Positions 11,332 through 22,215 of a DNA stretch of 64,000 bases are shown here, one piece after another; position 1 is the stretch's first letter, and the number at the start of each line of letters is the position of its first letter. A model generated the notes under the pieces. The model did not search any database, was not told the origin of the DNA, and was given only the letters and a program-made list of their open reading frames with translations. The stretch covers positions 5,218,001 through 5,282,000 of the forward strand of contig NC_090723.1 of NCBI RefSeq assembly GCF_040954835.1, in the 5' to 3' direction. Made by a program: the position numbers and the translations under genes. This DNA comes from Lepisosteus oculatus (lineage: Eukaryota; Chordata; Actinopteri; Semionotiformes; Lepisosteidae).

Positions 11332-14139
11332 ACAAAGTGCCAGGAGGTAACAGCACAGCCTACTCCAACACCATGATGCCTGGAATTGCCCTTCTTGTAC
11401 AAAAGTCTAATACACGAATCCCCAGAGCTGAGGAGCATGAACTGGGAATGGTGGGAGACCCTTGCCGATCAAGCCATTGTTTGCCGAAGTCCCCCTCTAC
11501 GCCTCCGTTCTCAATTTGTCATCAATCAGTCTCAAGCGGTACAAACTGCAAAGTATTTCCATATCTATAATTTCTCCCTCCTTGGTAAAATGAGAGAGAA
11601 TGTCAGATTTAATTACACAGCCGCAGAGTTGGGGGGGGGGCAACATCTGCTCCCTGTAATTTACACTAACAAGCATCAGCTGTTTCCATTGCTTTGCAGA
11701 TTTTCTCTCCCTCTGTTAAATAAGAGCGCTTCAGACTTCAGTGTGTCAATGGAGCGGTCTTGGGCACTGCAGCAGTACTGCTGAAATACCTGGTGGCCAA
11801 GAGTCAGCTTCAGCATGCTACATTCATGGATCTACTGTGGGTTTTGATGAGGCCGAACTTTGCTGACCCTCCAGAGCTGTTCTCTAAGGGCATCGGAATG
11901 ATTCTGGATAAACCCACTTAGTCTTCTTGGTTCCCGATGTCCAGCAAGTCTCTCACTGGGCTCATTAGATCTCCAGTAAAGCTGACCTGACGTACTGCAG
12001 CACATAAACCATCTGTGTAACAGTAGGACTGTCACTGCCAGTTGCTCCATGCTACAGAAATAATTCACATGAAATCCTTTCTCTGTACTGTCACACACAA
12101 CAGACAGAAGAATGACAGGGCACAGTGGTCTTCTGTTTTGTAGTCGTCCTCTGGCTATATTACTCCCCACCCCTGGGAACTATTCTGACACTGGTCCCAG
12201 TGGTCCTCCTGAAAAAAGAAAAATTGTGCTCCGGAAAAAAAGATGATTGATTTTAGCCTGTGAAAAGGTCGCCGAGCTCTGTGACATACAGAGGTTGAGC
12301 CAAAAGGAAAATGGGACCTTGCTGTATTTACTGTAATGTCTGTGGAACCGCTGTCTTGTAAGTCTGTTGCTCCTGGGCTGGGGGGATTCCTGCAGGTGTG
12401 TCTACCTGGACAGCTGTGTGTGTCTTTAAAAACGAAATGGGGTTCGCTATGCAGGATCATCGTTCTGGTTCGTCTACAATTATTTAGTTCTTTCAGTCTG
12501 GATGATGTGTTGTCATGATGTCTTTCATCCTATTATGTGTAGAGCAGTGGGAGAGAAAGCTTTCTAAATGACCATGTGAGCAGGGTGCTGGGGTGTAGGA
12601 TGTCGCAGTGCAGTTCAGTGCGCTGCAGAAGTAAGTTAGTTGGCTGGCCGTCGAGAGAGCAGAACAAACTCAATTGTCTGCTCTGAAATGGTTATTTTCA
12701 AGGGCTTTTTATAATCCAAATACAGCTCCACTGAACCTTTTCTGTTGGCATAAATGCCACGTCTAAGACATAACCTACTGTACATTTAAACACAACAGAA
12801 AGCAAGAGGCTATACTATGATATAGGAAGGTTTTAAACCCCCACCCAGAATGCTTATTCTGATGCCCAGATGTCCAAGAACGTCAAACCCTTTCAGTCTG
12901 CTAAACTTGTCACTGCGTGATTCAGACAACAGGTATACTGCCTTTATAACATAAGGAAACTATGCCTAAATTAATTCTGCAAGGTGCATTAAAAGTAGCA
13001 CCACAACGGCAGGCAGCTTCTGTACTACATTTCTAAAACCCTGCAGTTGCGTAAGATTTTTCTACCTTTTGCAGCAGCAGTTTATAAACTGAAGCATCCT
13101 GCTGCGCACGTCCCCTGGGGGCTGTGTTTTTAGCTGCAGATGACACAGATCATCCATTTCGGCCGATCTCGGCGAGAGAAAGGAGCAGCTGACACAGGGA
13201 GCTCTGCAGTCCCCCAGGGCAGGCATGCTCTGATTGGAAGTGGAGGAGCAGAGTGTGGGCAGGTGAGCGCTGTGCTTACACAATCACCTGCCTTTCTTTG
13301 GTTTCCTGCTGCTGTTGCAAAAATTTTTTGGGCACTGCAGGATCTCAGATGTTCTGTCTTATAAAATTATCTGGGTGCGATTTGTCTAAAGAGTTCAAAT
13401 TAGTATGTGTAGTTAAGACTTGCAGATTGTGTTTTGTTACCTGACTGATAAATTACAGTACATGTCTTAGGTATACTTCATATACTAACAGAACTGTAGG
13501 GTTTGACGTTGGCTGCTAATTAGGATATAATTACAGTGACATGCTAAGATCTCTAAAGGAACAAACACTCCAGGCTGATTTGTCTTCTGATTTTGCTCAG
13601 GTACAGTGCATCCTTTAGAACCTCACCTACCAACAGTAAAGGGGATCAGTGAGAAGGAGGTCAGCTTGGACGATCTCTGCCTGTCCCACCCTCCCTTACA
13701 TGCACCTCAGCTCCAAAAGTCTCATCATTTCCCCCTGAACTCCTGCAATGGAGGAGACACCACTCTAAAATGCTGTGTGCTGTGCATTGTGGTGTGTTTT
13801 GCTTTCCTTAGATGGATGTTGAGCAGAGTCTTGAGGGAGTCCATGTGGCTAATGAAGCTCAGCCTTCCAGCGAAGTGTCGGCCCCCCGCCCCTGTTCCCA
13901 CCCCCTGCGCCGCACCAGTCTGACATGGCCAATTAGCCAACAAGGGAGCACCTGAGCACATGACGACACCACCACACTCACAGGCACAGGCTTCCCTCTG
14001 GGGACCTCGCTGCCACAGCACAGACTTGCACGTAGCATGACCTCGCCACAGCACAGACCAATGGGACTGAGCTTGCGAATAACCGGAAGAGCCAGAAAAG
14101 AAGAGCTGGAGTAAGTGAGGTCTCGGTAGACCAGAGATT

Positions 14140-14350
14140 TAGGGAGGCCTCCCCAGTGGCTCAGCTCTTAAAGGCACTCACCAGAATCACAGGTTGAACT
14201 CTCTGATCATGCGTTTAAGCCTGGGTCATGTCACTGGCGTATTACTGACTGAGCACCACCAAGAGTAGGGTGGGTATAGTTGGCCAGGGCTCTCAGCATC
14301 ACAGCGCCCCCTGCAGGCTACTGGCCACTTGCAGGCCTGCAATGCTTTAG
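14140..14350 (+). repeat. Possible tRNA-like SINE fragment
   Basis: The stretch begins CCAGTGGCTCAGCTCTTAAA, has a B-box-like CAGGTTGAACTC, and later contains AGCGCCCCCTGCAGGCTACT. This order (tRNA-like head, then a GC-rich body) resembles a diverged SINE. No second clear copy was found in the window, so the call is tentative. Confidence 0.35.
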
Positions 14351-15920
14351 ATGAGGGACATCTCTGGCCTGCAATAAAACCATGGGACCTGGTCTGTCTG
14401 GTATGATACCTTATGAAGCACCAAAAAAAACCCCACATAAACTGAAGCAGTTTTGTATTCAATCTCTCCCACATCTCATCCCGAGAGGCGGAAGAGAAGA
14501 TCATACCTCAAAACATTTGAGAAGCCCAATTCTGCAGTAATGGTAAAAAATGTTTTTTGTTACACAGCAAATTACCAATGCATGGAACAGATTAGACAAA
14601 CCAGGTTGTGGAGGTGGATATGCAGGGATCTTTGAAAATTTATCTTAATGTGGCAGTTGAATAACACACTGTACAGGCAAATGATAAGCGCTGGTGTGTT
14701 GAGCTCACTGTTCTGCTCCAGGTTTGCTTACACCCATCTTAAAGTTTTTTTGGGGCTATGCTGGACTACAACAACACTATGACTTGCGATAATACACATT
14801 CACACGCAGTGACCACCTTGGGTGAATCATAGCTGTGTTGCAGTATTTGTAATGAATTTATGTTTTGTCGTAAAACAAATAAAGAAAAACAGAGGTAAGT
14901 GTACAGGTTGCAGAATTACCAAGCAAACCTGTCTTGGTTGTATCACACTGTTGTGCGTGCTAATTCTCAAAAGTGAGATGAGTGGAGATTTGTGTTACAT
15001 AGAACTCTCCATATGCTACAAGCTGCATAGAAACAAATCAACAGGAATAATTGCTGGGATGCAGTTGTCTATGATCAATTCTTAAAATCATTACAACGAC
15101 GTGGAAAGAGTTTTTCATTTTAAAGGAAAAAGGAGCTGCTTTCTGAGATTCTGCGGACAGAATTTGCATGCTTGAGGTGAACAGGACACTCGGTTGGCAT
15201 GTGCTTACTGGCTAAAGCCCAGATTACAAAAGAACATAATGTTGTATTACCAGGTGTGTAGTAAATCGTGGAGCAGGTTAGCTTTCTCTTGCACACACTG
15301 GCTGTGATAAATGGGCTGCTCAACACCATCCGGCATATCCTGGAGCTGCCCCTAATGATTCCCTGGCTGACAATCTGTACAGAACATGAGGCACAGTCCC
15401 TAGGTGAACACTGCCCTCTAATGCACCACTGCCACATAACTCAGGCCTCAGCCGAGACCAAAGCCTTTCTGCCCCATTCTGATGAATGCATTAACTGCCT
15501 GTAAAGGATTTAAACACACATGCTATATTTTTTAATGCAGGTATAGAATTTCTTTGCTGATGTATCATGGTGGGCCTGGCTCATGGTATTTGTTTTAATT
15601 TTTCGCTGTTTAATTTTTTCCAGTATGAAGGCCAGGCAGAATCCATACTTGTCTTTGTCCAGCTACACACACAATAACATTGTAATCTTCCTCACCCGCA
15701 TGGCCCTTCACACCCCTAGCTGGGAGGGCAGGCAGTGTCATGTTTGCTACCTTTTCATCCCCAGAAACCCTCTGAAAATGTCCCTGATCGTACAGACTCA
15801 TGCAGCATTTACATGTGGTCTAATACTCCTCAGATCAAGAGGGGTCAGCGACCTTGGTTCTTGAAAAACCATAGTCCTGCAGGACTAACAAGCTTCTGCA
15901 GAATTAGTGCAGAATTGAAA

Positions 15921-15963
15921 CACTTTAACTGGTACTAATTTGGCACTTTAACTGGTACTAATT
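15921..15963 (+). repeat. 23-bp tandem duplication
   Basis: The 20-mer CACTTTAACTGGTACTAATT occurs at 15921-15940 and again at 15944-15963 with a 3-bp spacer, giving a 23-bp period. This is a simple local duplication. Confidence 0.9.
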
Positions 15964-16502
15964 GCTCAACTGTTGACACACAATACTATCTTTGTTAAAT
16001 TCATTTTCTCTTCCCAGTTTCTTCCTATCGTTCAGCTTTAGTAAAAATGTACAAAAACGGTTTTTAAACCGACAAAAACCGACTGAGGTTAGTAATGGGA
16101 GCACGCCATCTGCTGTTCAATAAGGGGAACACAGCCTTGCAGAGACCTGCTGTGGTGTTACGAAGCCGGGACATATTAACCGTTGATCAGATAAAATGTA
16201 TTGTCCCCTAGGGGTGACTTTTTGGGGACACGCAGTGCTTACGTCTGAATTCATCACAAAACATTACACATCACGTCGATTTACATCTAACATTACACAA
16301 ACTATTACAGCATAGTCATGACATATTGTAAATACTAAAGTCTGTTACAGCCTAATCGGTTTATACTCACTGTCTAATAGATAAGGGAAAAAATGAATAT
16401 TTGTATCTATTCGATCTGCATTTGCCAGAGGGAAGAAGCTGATATTCAGAATTAAGAATGTGAAAAAGATCCAATTTATTTATTTTTTAATCCACCTGTT
16501 TA

Positions 16503-16768
16503 TGGGTGGAGCGGTGGCTCTGTGGTTAAGGATCTGCGCCTCTGGCTGGAAGGTTGCCAGTTCAAATCCTGTGGCCGGCAGAGGAATCCCACTCCGTTGG
16601 GCCCCTGAGCAAGGCCCTTAACCCCAGCTGCTCCGGGGGCGCTGTATAAATGAGCTTCTCTCTCTGTCTGTGTATCTGTGTGTCTCGTGGAGAGCAAGCT
16701 GGGGTCTGCGAAAAGACAAATTCCTAATGCAAGAAATCGTACGTGGCTAATAAAGTGATCTTATCTTA
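16503..16768 (+). repeat. tRNA-derived SINE (family A), plus copy
   Basis: The head has pol III-type boxes: GGCTCTGTGGTTAAGGATC (A-box region) and GGTTGCCAGTTCAAATCC (B box). The conserved body reads CCTGAGCAAGGCCCTTAACC, and the tail is GACAAATTCCTAATGCAAGA then a GTGGCTAATAAAGTGATCTT end. Two further copies are at 44381-44660 (plus) and 52812-53086 (minus). The AATAAA inside the tail belongs to the repeat and is not a gene poly(A) signal. Confidence 0.9.
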
Positions 16769-16800
16769 ATCCTTTTAAAAAAAAATACTGCAAGGAGGAG

Positions 16801-16927
16801 GGCTGCCTCACTCCCGAAACTCTCACTGAACACTGGTGGTGGTGGAGGGGATCCCCATTACGTGTAAAGAGCTCTGAGTGGAGTGCCCAGAAAAGCGCTA
16901 TATAAGTGTAAGCAATTATTATTATTA
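16801..16927 (+). repeat. 5S-derived SINE (family B), 3' tail only
   Basis: This matches the last ~120 bp of the family seen complete at 51050-51580: CACTGGTGGTGGTGGAGGGG, then AAAGAGCTCTGAGTGGAGTG, then AAAAGCGCTATATAAGTG, and an ATT microsatellite. It is 5'-truncated, which suits target-primed reverse transcription, and lies about 30 bp after the family A SINE. Confidence 0.8.
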
Positions 16928-17984
16928 TGACATGTTTTATGTGAAAGTATTTGCCAACACTGAGATCTTCTACAGTATCATTATTCGGGAGTCTGGCAAG
17001 AAGCCATACCATGACAAGCCTGCTCCAGCCTCACAACTTAAGGATTTACTGAAACCAACACAGTCTTAAAATTCGTCTTTTTTTTGACGAGCCCAGTCCT
17101 GTTTCAAAATTGTAACATTCTGAAATCCCAGAATTTCATTAGATTCATGTTACGTTTTGCAACTGACATCTTTAATTAGACCTAAAAACAGAGTTTCACA
17201 GAGGTACCAAAGAGGTACTTTTAAGTGACTCTGAAAAAGACCACCAACATCAAAAAGGCTCTTGGTCTACTGGCCTGCCAGTTCCACTTTTGACGTTTTA
17301 TCACAGAAGTATTGTGATAGTAAAAATTCCCATTTTACCTCGCCGGCGGTTGTAGTACCACCTTGTGGTCTGGCTTTGTCAGATCTTGGAGTTGAAGCAG
17401 AGAAAGGAAACCCAGGCTCCTGCCGGGGCAGGTGTCGTTCGCGGACCAGTAGGTGGAGCTCTTCCCTCTGGACCGGAATTTAAAGAAACAAGCATCCCTA
17501 CAGGGGGTGATTTTTTCCTTAGAAAACGCAATACACTAAGGTTTGGAGGAGTAATTCAACTTAGGCCTGATTATTGCATCAATATAGATCCCACAGGTGG
17601 TTTTCGGGAGTGTAAAGACATCAAAGCCACTGCCTCCGTTAAAATTGCACTCTTATCTTGAGCAGGCCTGCTTGATGTTGTTTCTTAATTCAATTACTGC
17701 AGCATTTTCTCACTCCCCCACCTGATCTGCTGCGCAGAGGGGCTGCCGCGCTTCACGTAGGTGGGAGCTGCTCTTCAACAATGAATAAAGTGAGCACCCT
17801 CCTACGTTAAGCGTTGTGCAACGCAGGAAATTATAAATGGGTAAATAATGATATAACGTCGACTTCAGCTTGACTGTAGACTTAAAAAGAGGTTATTTGT
17901 TAAATGGTTGTGTTGGAAAAGGTTGCTCGAAACCAGAAAAAGTTTAAAACGTCTTTGTCGCAATAAAAGCTTACGTCCACACCA

Positions 17985-18180
17985 AAACCGCCCTTTAAAC
18001 CCTTCCGAACTACATTTCCCAGCGGCATCGCGCCAGAAATACGATGATGTAATCCCCGGTCCTAAGCCTGTTCTGGAACGCATACGCTCATTGGTCATTT
18101 TGTCTTTCAGTCCCACCCCCCCTCCCATCAGGAAGTAGGTGGATCCTGGAAGTGGGGATCGCAAGGCGGAAGTGAAGGCC
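17985..18180 (+). promoter_or_regulatory. RAB5C: Probable RAB5C promoter (TATA-less)
   Basis: The region is GC-richer than its surroundings. It contains ACTACATTTCCCAGCGGCAT (18009-18028, continuing CGCG), a close match to the ZNF143/STAF site. It also has an inverted CCAAT box (ATTGG near 18090) and three GGAAGT ETS cores at 18131, 18148 and 18168. No TATA box is visible. The position, upstream of a good GTGAGT donor and of RAB5C, suggests the housekeeping promoter of that gene. Activity is inferred. Confidence 0.5.
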
Positions 18181-18322
18181 GGAGCCTGTGATGAAGAATC
18201 GCAGAGCAGAGCTGCGAAATTGAAACAGAGAAGAAAATTCATAGCTTAAAAATTTATTCCGATAGAAGAACCGGAGTACGGAAAACCTAAGAGGGTCTTG
18301 CGCTCGGGTGCTGTCTAAAATC
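18181..18322 (+). other. RAB5C: Probable noncoding first exon of RAB5C
   Basis: The stretch between the ETS-site cluster and a GTGAGT donor (exon end 18322) contains no start codon in frame with RAB5C. The RAB5C coding exon begins with an acceptor at 33390-33391, so an upstream 5' UTR exon must exist. This is the best promoter-like candidate in the preceding 15 kb. The left boundary (transcription start) is a guess. Confidence 0.4.
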
Positions 18323-19539
18323 GTGAGTTACACCTTGTTGCGTCTCTTGCGTTTGCCGTTTCAAGCCGAGCTGTCCCCAGTATTCAGCTGCCCGTCCGGG
18401 CTCTGTTGCAGATTTATCCGCTGGTCTGTGATAAGGGGTTCCTGACTGTGTTGTGTCATAAAATATGCTTGAAGATGAATCGTTTTATTTTCTGTTTTCG
18501 TTTCACATGTCCGTTGCGCGGTGAGGCTGCTGTCTCCCTCTCGGCAGGCTGGTAGGTGTGAGTGGGTTGGGGGGGGGGTTGTCTTGTGAGATAATATCGC
18601 TAAATAACGTTCAGAGCTATTGCTAAACCCCATTGAAGACAGTTCTGGGGCCGAAATTTCTACTTCTTGTATTAGGGAGTTATCTACATACCGCTATTCT
18701 CACCTCTTAAAAAAAATGTGCCCGTGTTAAATCTGTACAGGGGCAAAATAATATCTAGAAAACGTATTAAACCCCTCGATTGTTCCTGACGTGTAATAGG
18801 AGTCATACGGTCATTGTACAGCCGCAGAGGTTAGTAGCTCATAGTTCCTCATTTAAAAACTAAAACCAAAATATTCTCCCGTGTTTCGCTCCGTACACGG
18901 TAGCAGGTACAATAACTACGCTTGCTGTCTTCAAATGTCTCAGAAGAGGTTTAAATTTAATTTTTAGGTGTTACCCCCCCAATGCTGCGAGTCTTTTTTT
19001 TTTCAGGCAGACAAGAACAAATTAATTAATAAACAGAAAGTGACCTTTTATTCCCTGGGAGTTGCTGGTTTCCCGTGGTCCCGGCATGTTGAGTGCGCAC
19101 AAACAGCGATGTAAATCAATAACTCGGGATCATATGAGAAAGTTGCTGAACTTTTGCTTTATGATTCATTGGCTTACGAAACCTTTGCACGAGTTCTATT
19201 CCCAGAACCTGTTTCTTTTCTCGGCGCTTATAGCTGTATTGTCACTAGGAGACAGGGCCTCTTGCTACAAGTTTAGAAAATTTAAATTTGTCAGGTCGAC
19301 AAGCCCTACAATGTGACTGGATCAATGCTTAAGTGCCATATTTCCAATAATATTTCCAAAGGACTGATTATTCCTGCTCTGCTTTCTTATAAGTGCTGTA
19401 ATGAAGACCTTAAAAAGCACTGGGTGTAGAAGAGAGTTTGGAACACACATGCACAGCGAGCGTTTGTCCGAAACGAGAATTTCTAACACAGATTCAACCC
19501 AGCAGTGTTTTCTACAACAGTGACACAAGCCAGAAGCAC

Positions 19540-19705
19540 AAGTGAAAACGACATGAAAGTGCATTTAAAACTGAGAACAGGAGGCATGTCTTTAACCAAA
19601 GTGTTGTGGGAGTGTGGAACAAGCTACCCAGACATGTTGTTGAAGTCTGTACCCTGGTTTCTTTCAAGAAATGACACCCTTGGATTAGTTACCCACTAGC
19701 TACTA
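19540..19705 (+). mobile_element. LINE (CR1/L2-like) reverse-transcriptase C-terminal remnant
   Basis: In one frame the DNA reads LRTGGMSLTKVLWECGTSYP followed by a leucine-valine-rich stretch. It aligns with the C-terminus of CR1/L2 LINE ORF2, where the family pattern is FFTxRVVxxWNxLPxxVVxAxTLxxFKxxLD. The frame is degenerate and has no upstream polymerase domain. Similar remnants occur at 22045, 25728 and 35700. Confidence 0.6.
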
Positions 19706-22044
19706 ATGCCCTCCTCTCATTTGAATCAGTGAATCTTTGTCTGCTATGGTGCCCTTTGTATGGTTTGCCAAAGGGAGCCTTTCAGAATTATACAGCAGCT
19801 GACGTTGTACTGCAGAAGCAGACCTCATGGGCAAAGAGGAAAGGGTTAAATAGATGCCCCTCCTCCCACTTTGTGATATTTATGGACCAGAAATTAGCTC
19901 ATGGTGTATTCTGAAGAATCATGGACAATCTCGTTAATGTCAAGGGTGCAGATGAGGCTAGTTGCAATGATATGACAATGTAATGTTATCACATAACATT
20001 GTCAGCATCATTTGCCAGCAGTGATCACATCCTTACACAATATTTTACTGCTGCTTGACACCCACAAGCATGGTTAGTGTCCCCCCAGAATGTGCATGTG
20101 GTCTGTTCCTGTAAGAGCCTGCTTTCGTTCAGGTGTAGTTTAATGCTTTTGAACTGCTAGATCCATTCCAGCACAAGACATCGAGCAGCCAGCTCTTTCA
20201 GTGTAGAGTGGTCTGTTCCTCTTAGGAGCTGGTTTGCAATGAGCGGGTTCAGAGTGAGAAAGGTTTGGGCAGACTCCGTTATGTTCATGGTCTCTCTTCT
20301 CCTGGCTGCAGGCAAATCCCCACTCTAGCTGTTTTTTGAAAGTGTCTGTTGTTACAAGATGAAATGCCTTTTGTCAGGATGATCAGTGATTTGATCATTT
20401 CCCTACAGTTTGTGTTGTGGTCGAACGTTTTTAAATCAAGTGCAAAAGCAACCATTTCTGCCGTTCAAGAAGGCCAGTTTTCTTTCTGACATGACTCGCT
20501 GCATCATAGAATGTGACCTCAAGACCCTAAATAGAGACTCAGCTGATTCTGAAGCCTTTTAGAAAGATCTATGATAGTGCATAGAAAATAAGTGGCAACA
20601 AAGAGCTGATCAGTTGGACTGATCCATCCAGGTGTCAGTTGGAGTGGACTGTTGCATATGTTTTAATAGTTTATTTTGATCATTTCAACCTGATTTTTAA
20701 TATAGATGTTTGTTGTTTTATACCACAGTGTGAATGTGGTTAAATGTAATCGGAAGTGACTGGGTGTGAAATAACCTGTTTCTCACAGTCCTACTGGGCT
20801 GTGTTGCTAATTGTCTCTGGCAAACGCAGACATGCCAAGCTGGATTAGGAAAACATCATGCTGCATCAGATCTGGGCATCTGAAACGGGTTCCAGGGCCC
20901 CTGTCCTTTTTATCTTTTCTACCAGCAGCACTTGAAATCATCCTGTATAATTCATTAATTCAGGAATTTCAGCAAAGAGTATGACTTTGGTAAATAAGGG
21001 AGATGCAAGGCTTAGGGATGATGAAGATGTTAAGAGCAAAGTAGAACTAGTCCAACTAAGCAATGCAGACGTTTTGCCCAGTGTGAAGTTATTTAATATG
21101 ATTTAAAATGACGGGGGTTATGATCTCGAGGCTGCCTTCTGCATTAGGAAAAACATCAAGGCTCCTTGGCTTGTCCTTATATGCCACAACCTGAGAGCCA
21201 GCTTATCTCGACTGTGTGTCTAACAGTGTGACAGGCCCAAACCACTATATTTGGATCAACTGGTTGGCTGTCAGATCTGAAGGAATGGCTGAGGCTGTTG
21301 AGTCACTCGTGACGCAGAACAGAAGACTTCCTTTATGTGTAGCTAATATGTCGGTTTCTAAAGGAATTGGCGCAGATCTGCTTCTGAATTCCCCTGTGCA
21401 GGGCCTGACTCAGGTTTTAACTGGTGTAGAGATACCTCCTAGGAATTTGCTGCACTTGCAAGTACGTTGTAGAAACCGGATTTTTGACTTGTTGTGTGAT
21501 TGCTGGGAAGCCTCCTGGATTTGGGAACTGAAGTCTTGACATTCATCAGATTATTCCATATTTGTGAGCTGTTTCCTTTTAACGTGCCTGTGAGGTTTTT
21601 TTTTCTAGTCTGGTGACGCATGAGCATTAAGTTTTGTTTAATGTAGACAAGAGCAGGGCTTTACATGCAGGTAGCTAAACCGTAAACTATAAATACAAAA
21701 TTGGAAAGGCTAAATGTGAACAAGACTTGGATGTTTAAGACAAAGTGAGGATAAATAGTTAAAATTGCGGAGATTTTATATTAAAATGATATAACATGTC
21801 AGTAAGGCCTCATTTAGTATCTTATGTACAGTCTTGTTCACTGCAATACAGGTAAGAGGTTGCTGCTCTGGAATCAGTGGGATTCATTTCAAGGCCTAAG
21901 GGAATGCCCTATACTGACAGGCCAAAGGAACTGGATCTTTATTTTTAACAGAAAAGACTTCTACAGGCAACCTTATCAAAGTCTACCTAGTGCACTCCTT
22001 CAGGATGGACAGTGAAACATGAAACAAGTGGTAACTGTGTAGAA

Positions 22045-22215
22045 GTGTGTATACAACTGAACAGGAGGCACTTCTTTACGCAAAGGGTGGTGGGGGTCTG
22101 GAGCGCGCTACCCAGCTGTGTTGCTGAAGCCGATCCCCTGGCCTCCTAAAGGAAACAGCTGGGCGAGATCCTTGGAGTAATTAATTACTATCTTCCAAAT
22201 GAGCTGGGTGGACCT
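22045..22215 (+). mobile_element. LINE (CR1/L2-like) 3' remnant
   Basis: The stretch ACAGGAGGCACTTCTTTACG followed by GGTGGTGGGGGTCTGGAG encodes the RRHFFTQRVVGVW-type end of a LINE ORF2. It continues with CTACCCAGCTGTGTTGCTGA and a TGGGCGAGATCCTTGGA segment shared with the copies at 25728 and 19540. It is a short 5'-truncated fossil. Confidence 0.7.

Larger units (their letters stand above)
9961..17980. other. Intergenic DNA between KCNH4 and RAB5C
   Basis: About 8 kb with no recognisable gene. It holds a GC-rich patch (10400-10830), a minisatellite (11136-11331), a possible SINE fragment (14140-14350), a 23-bp tandem duplication (15921-15963) and a SINE pair at 16503-16927. The short open frames show no family resemblance. 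I looked for HCRT (orexin) and small heat-shock protein sequence here and saw none. Confidence 0.5.

Noticed and set aside
16550-16575. tRNA gene suggested by a B-box-like GGTTGCCAGTTCAAATCC
   Set aside because: The same box recurs at 44430 and, reversed, near 53030 within a repeated SINE body, and no cloverleaf can be folded around it.
16740-16756. AATAAA as a KCNH4 poly(A) signal
   Set aside because: It is part of the conserved SINE tail GTGGCTAATAAAGTGATCTT.
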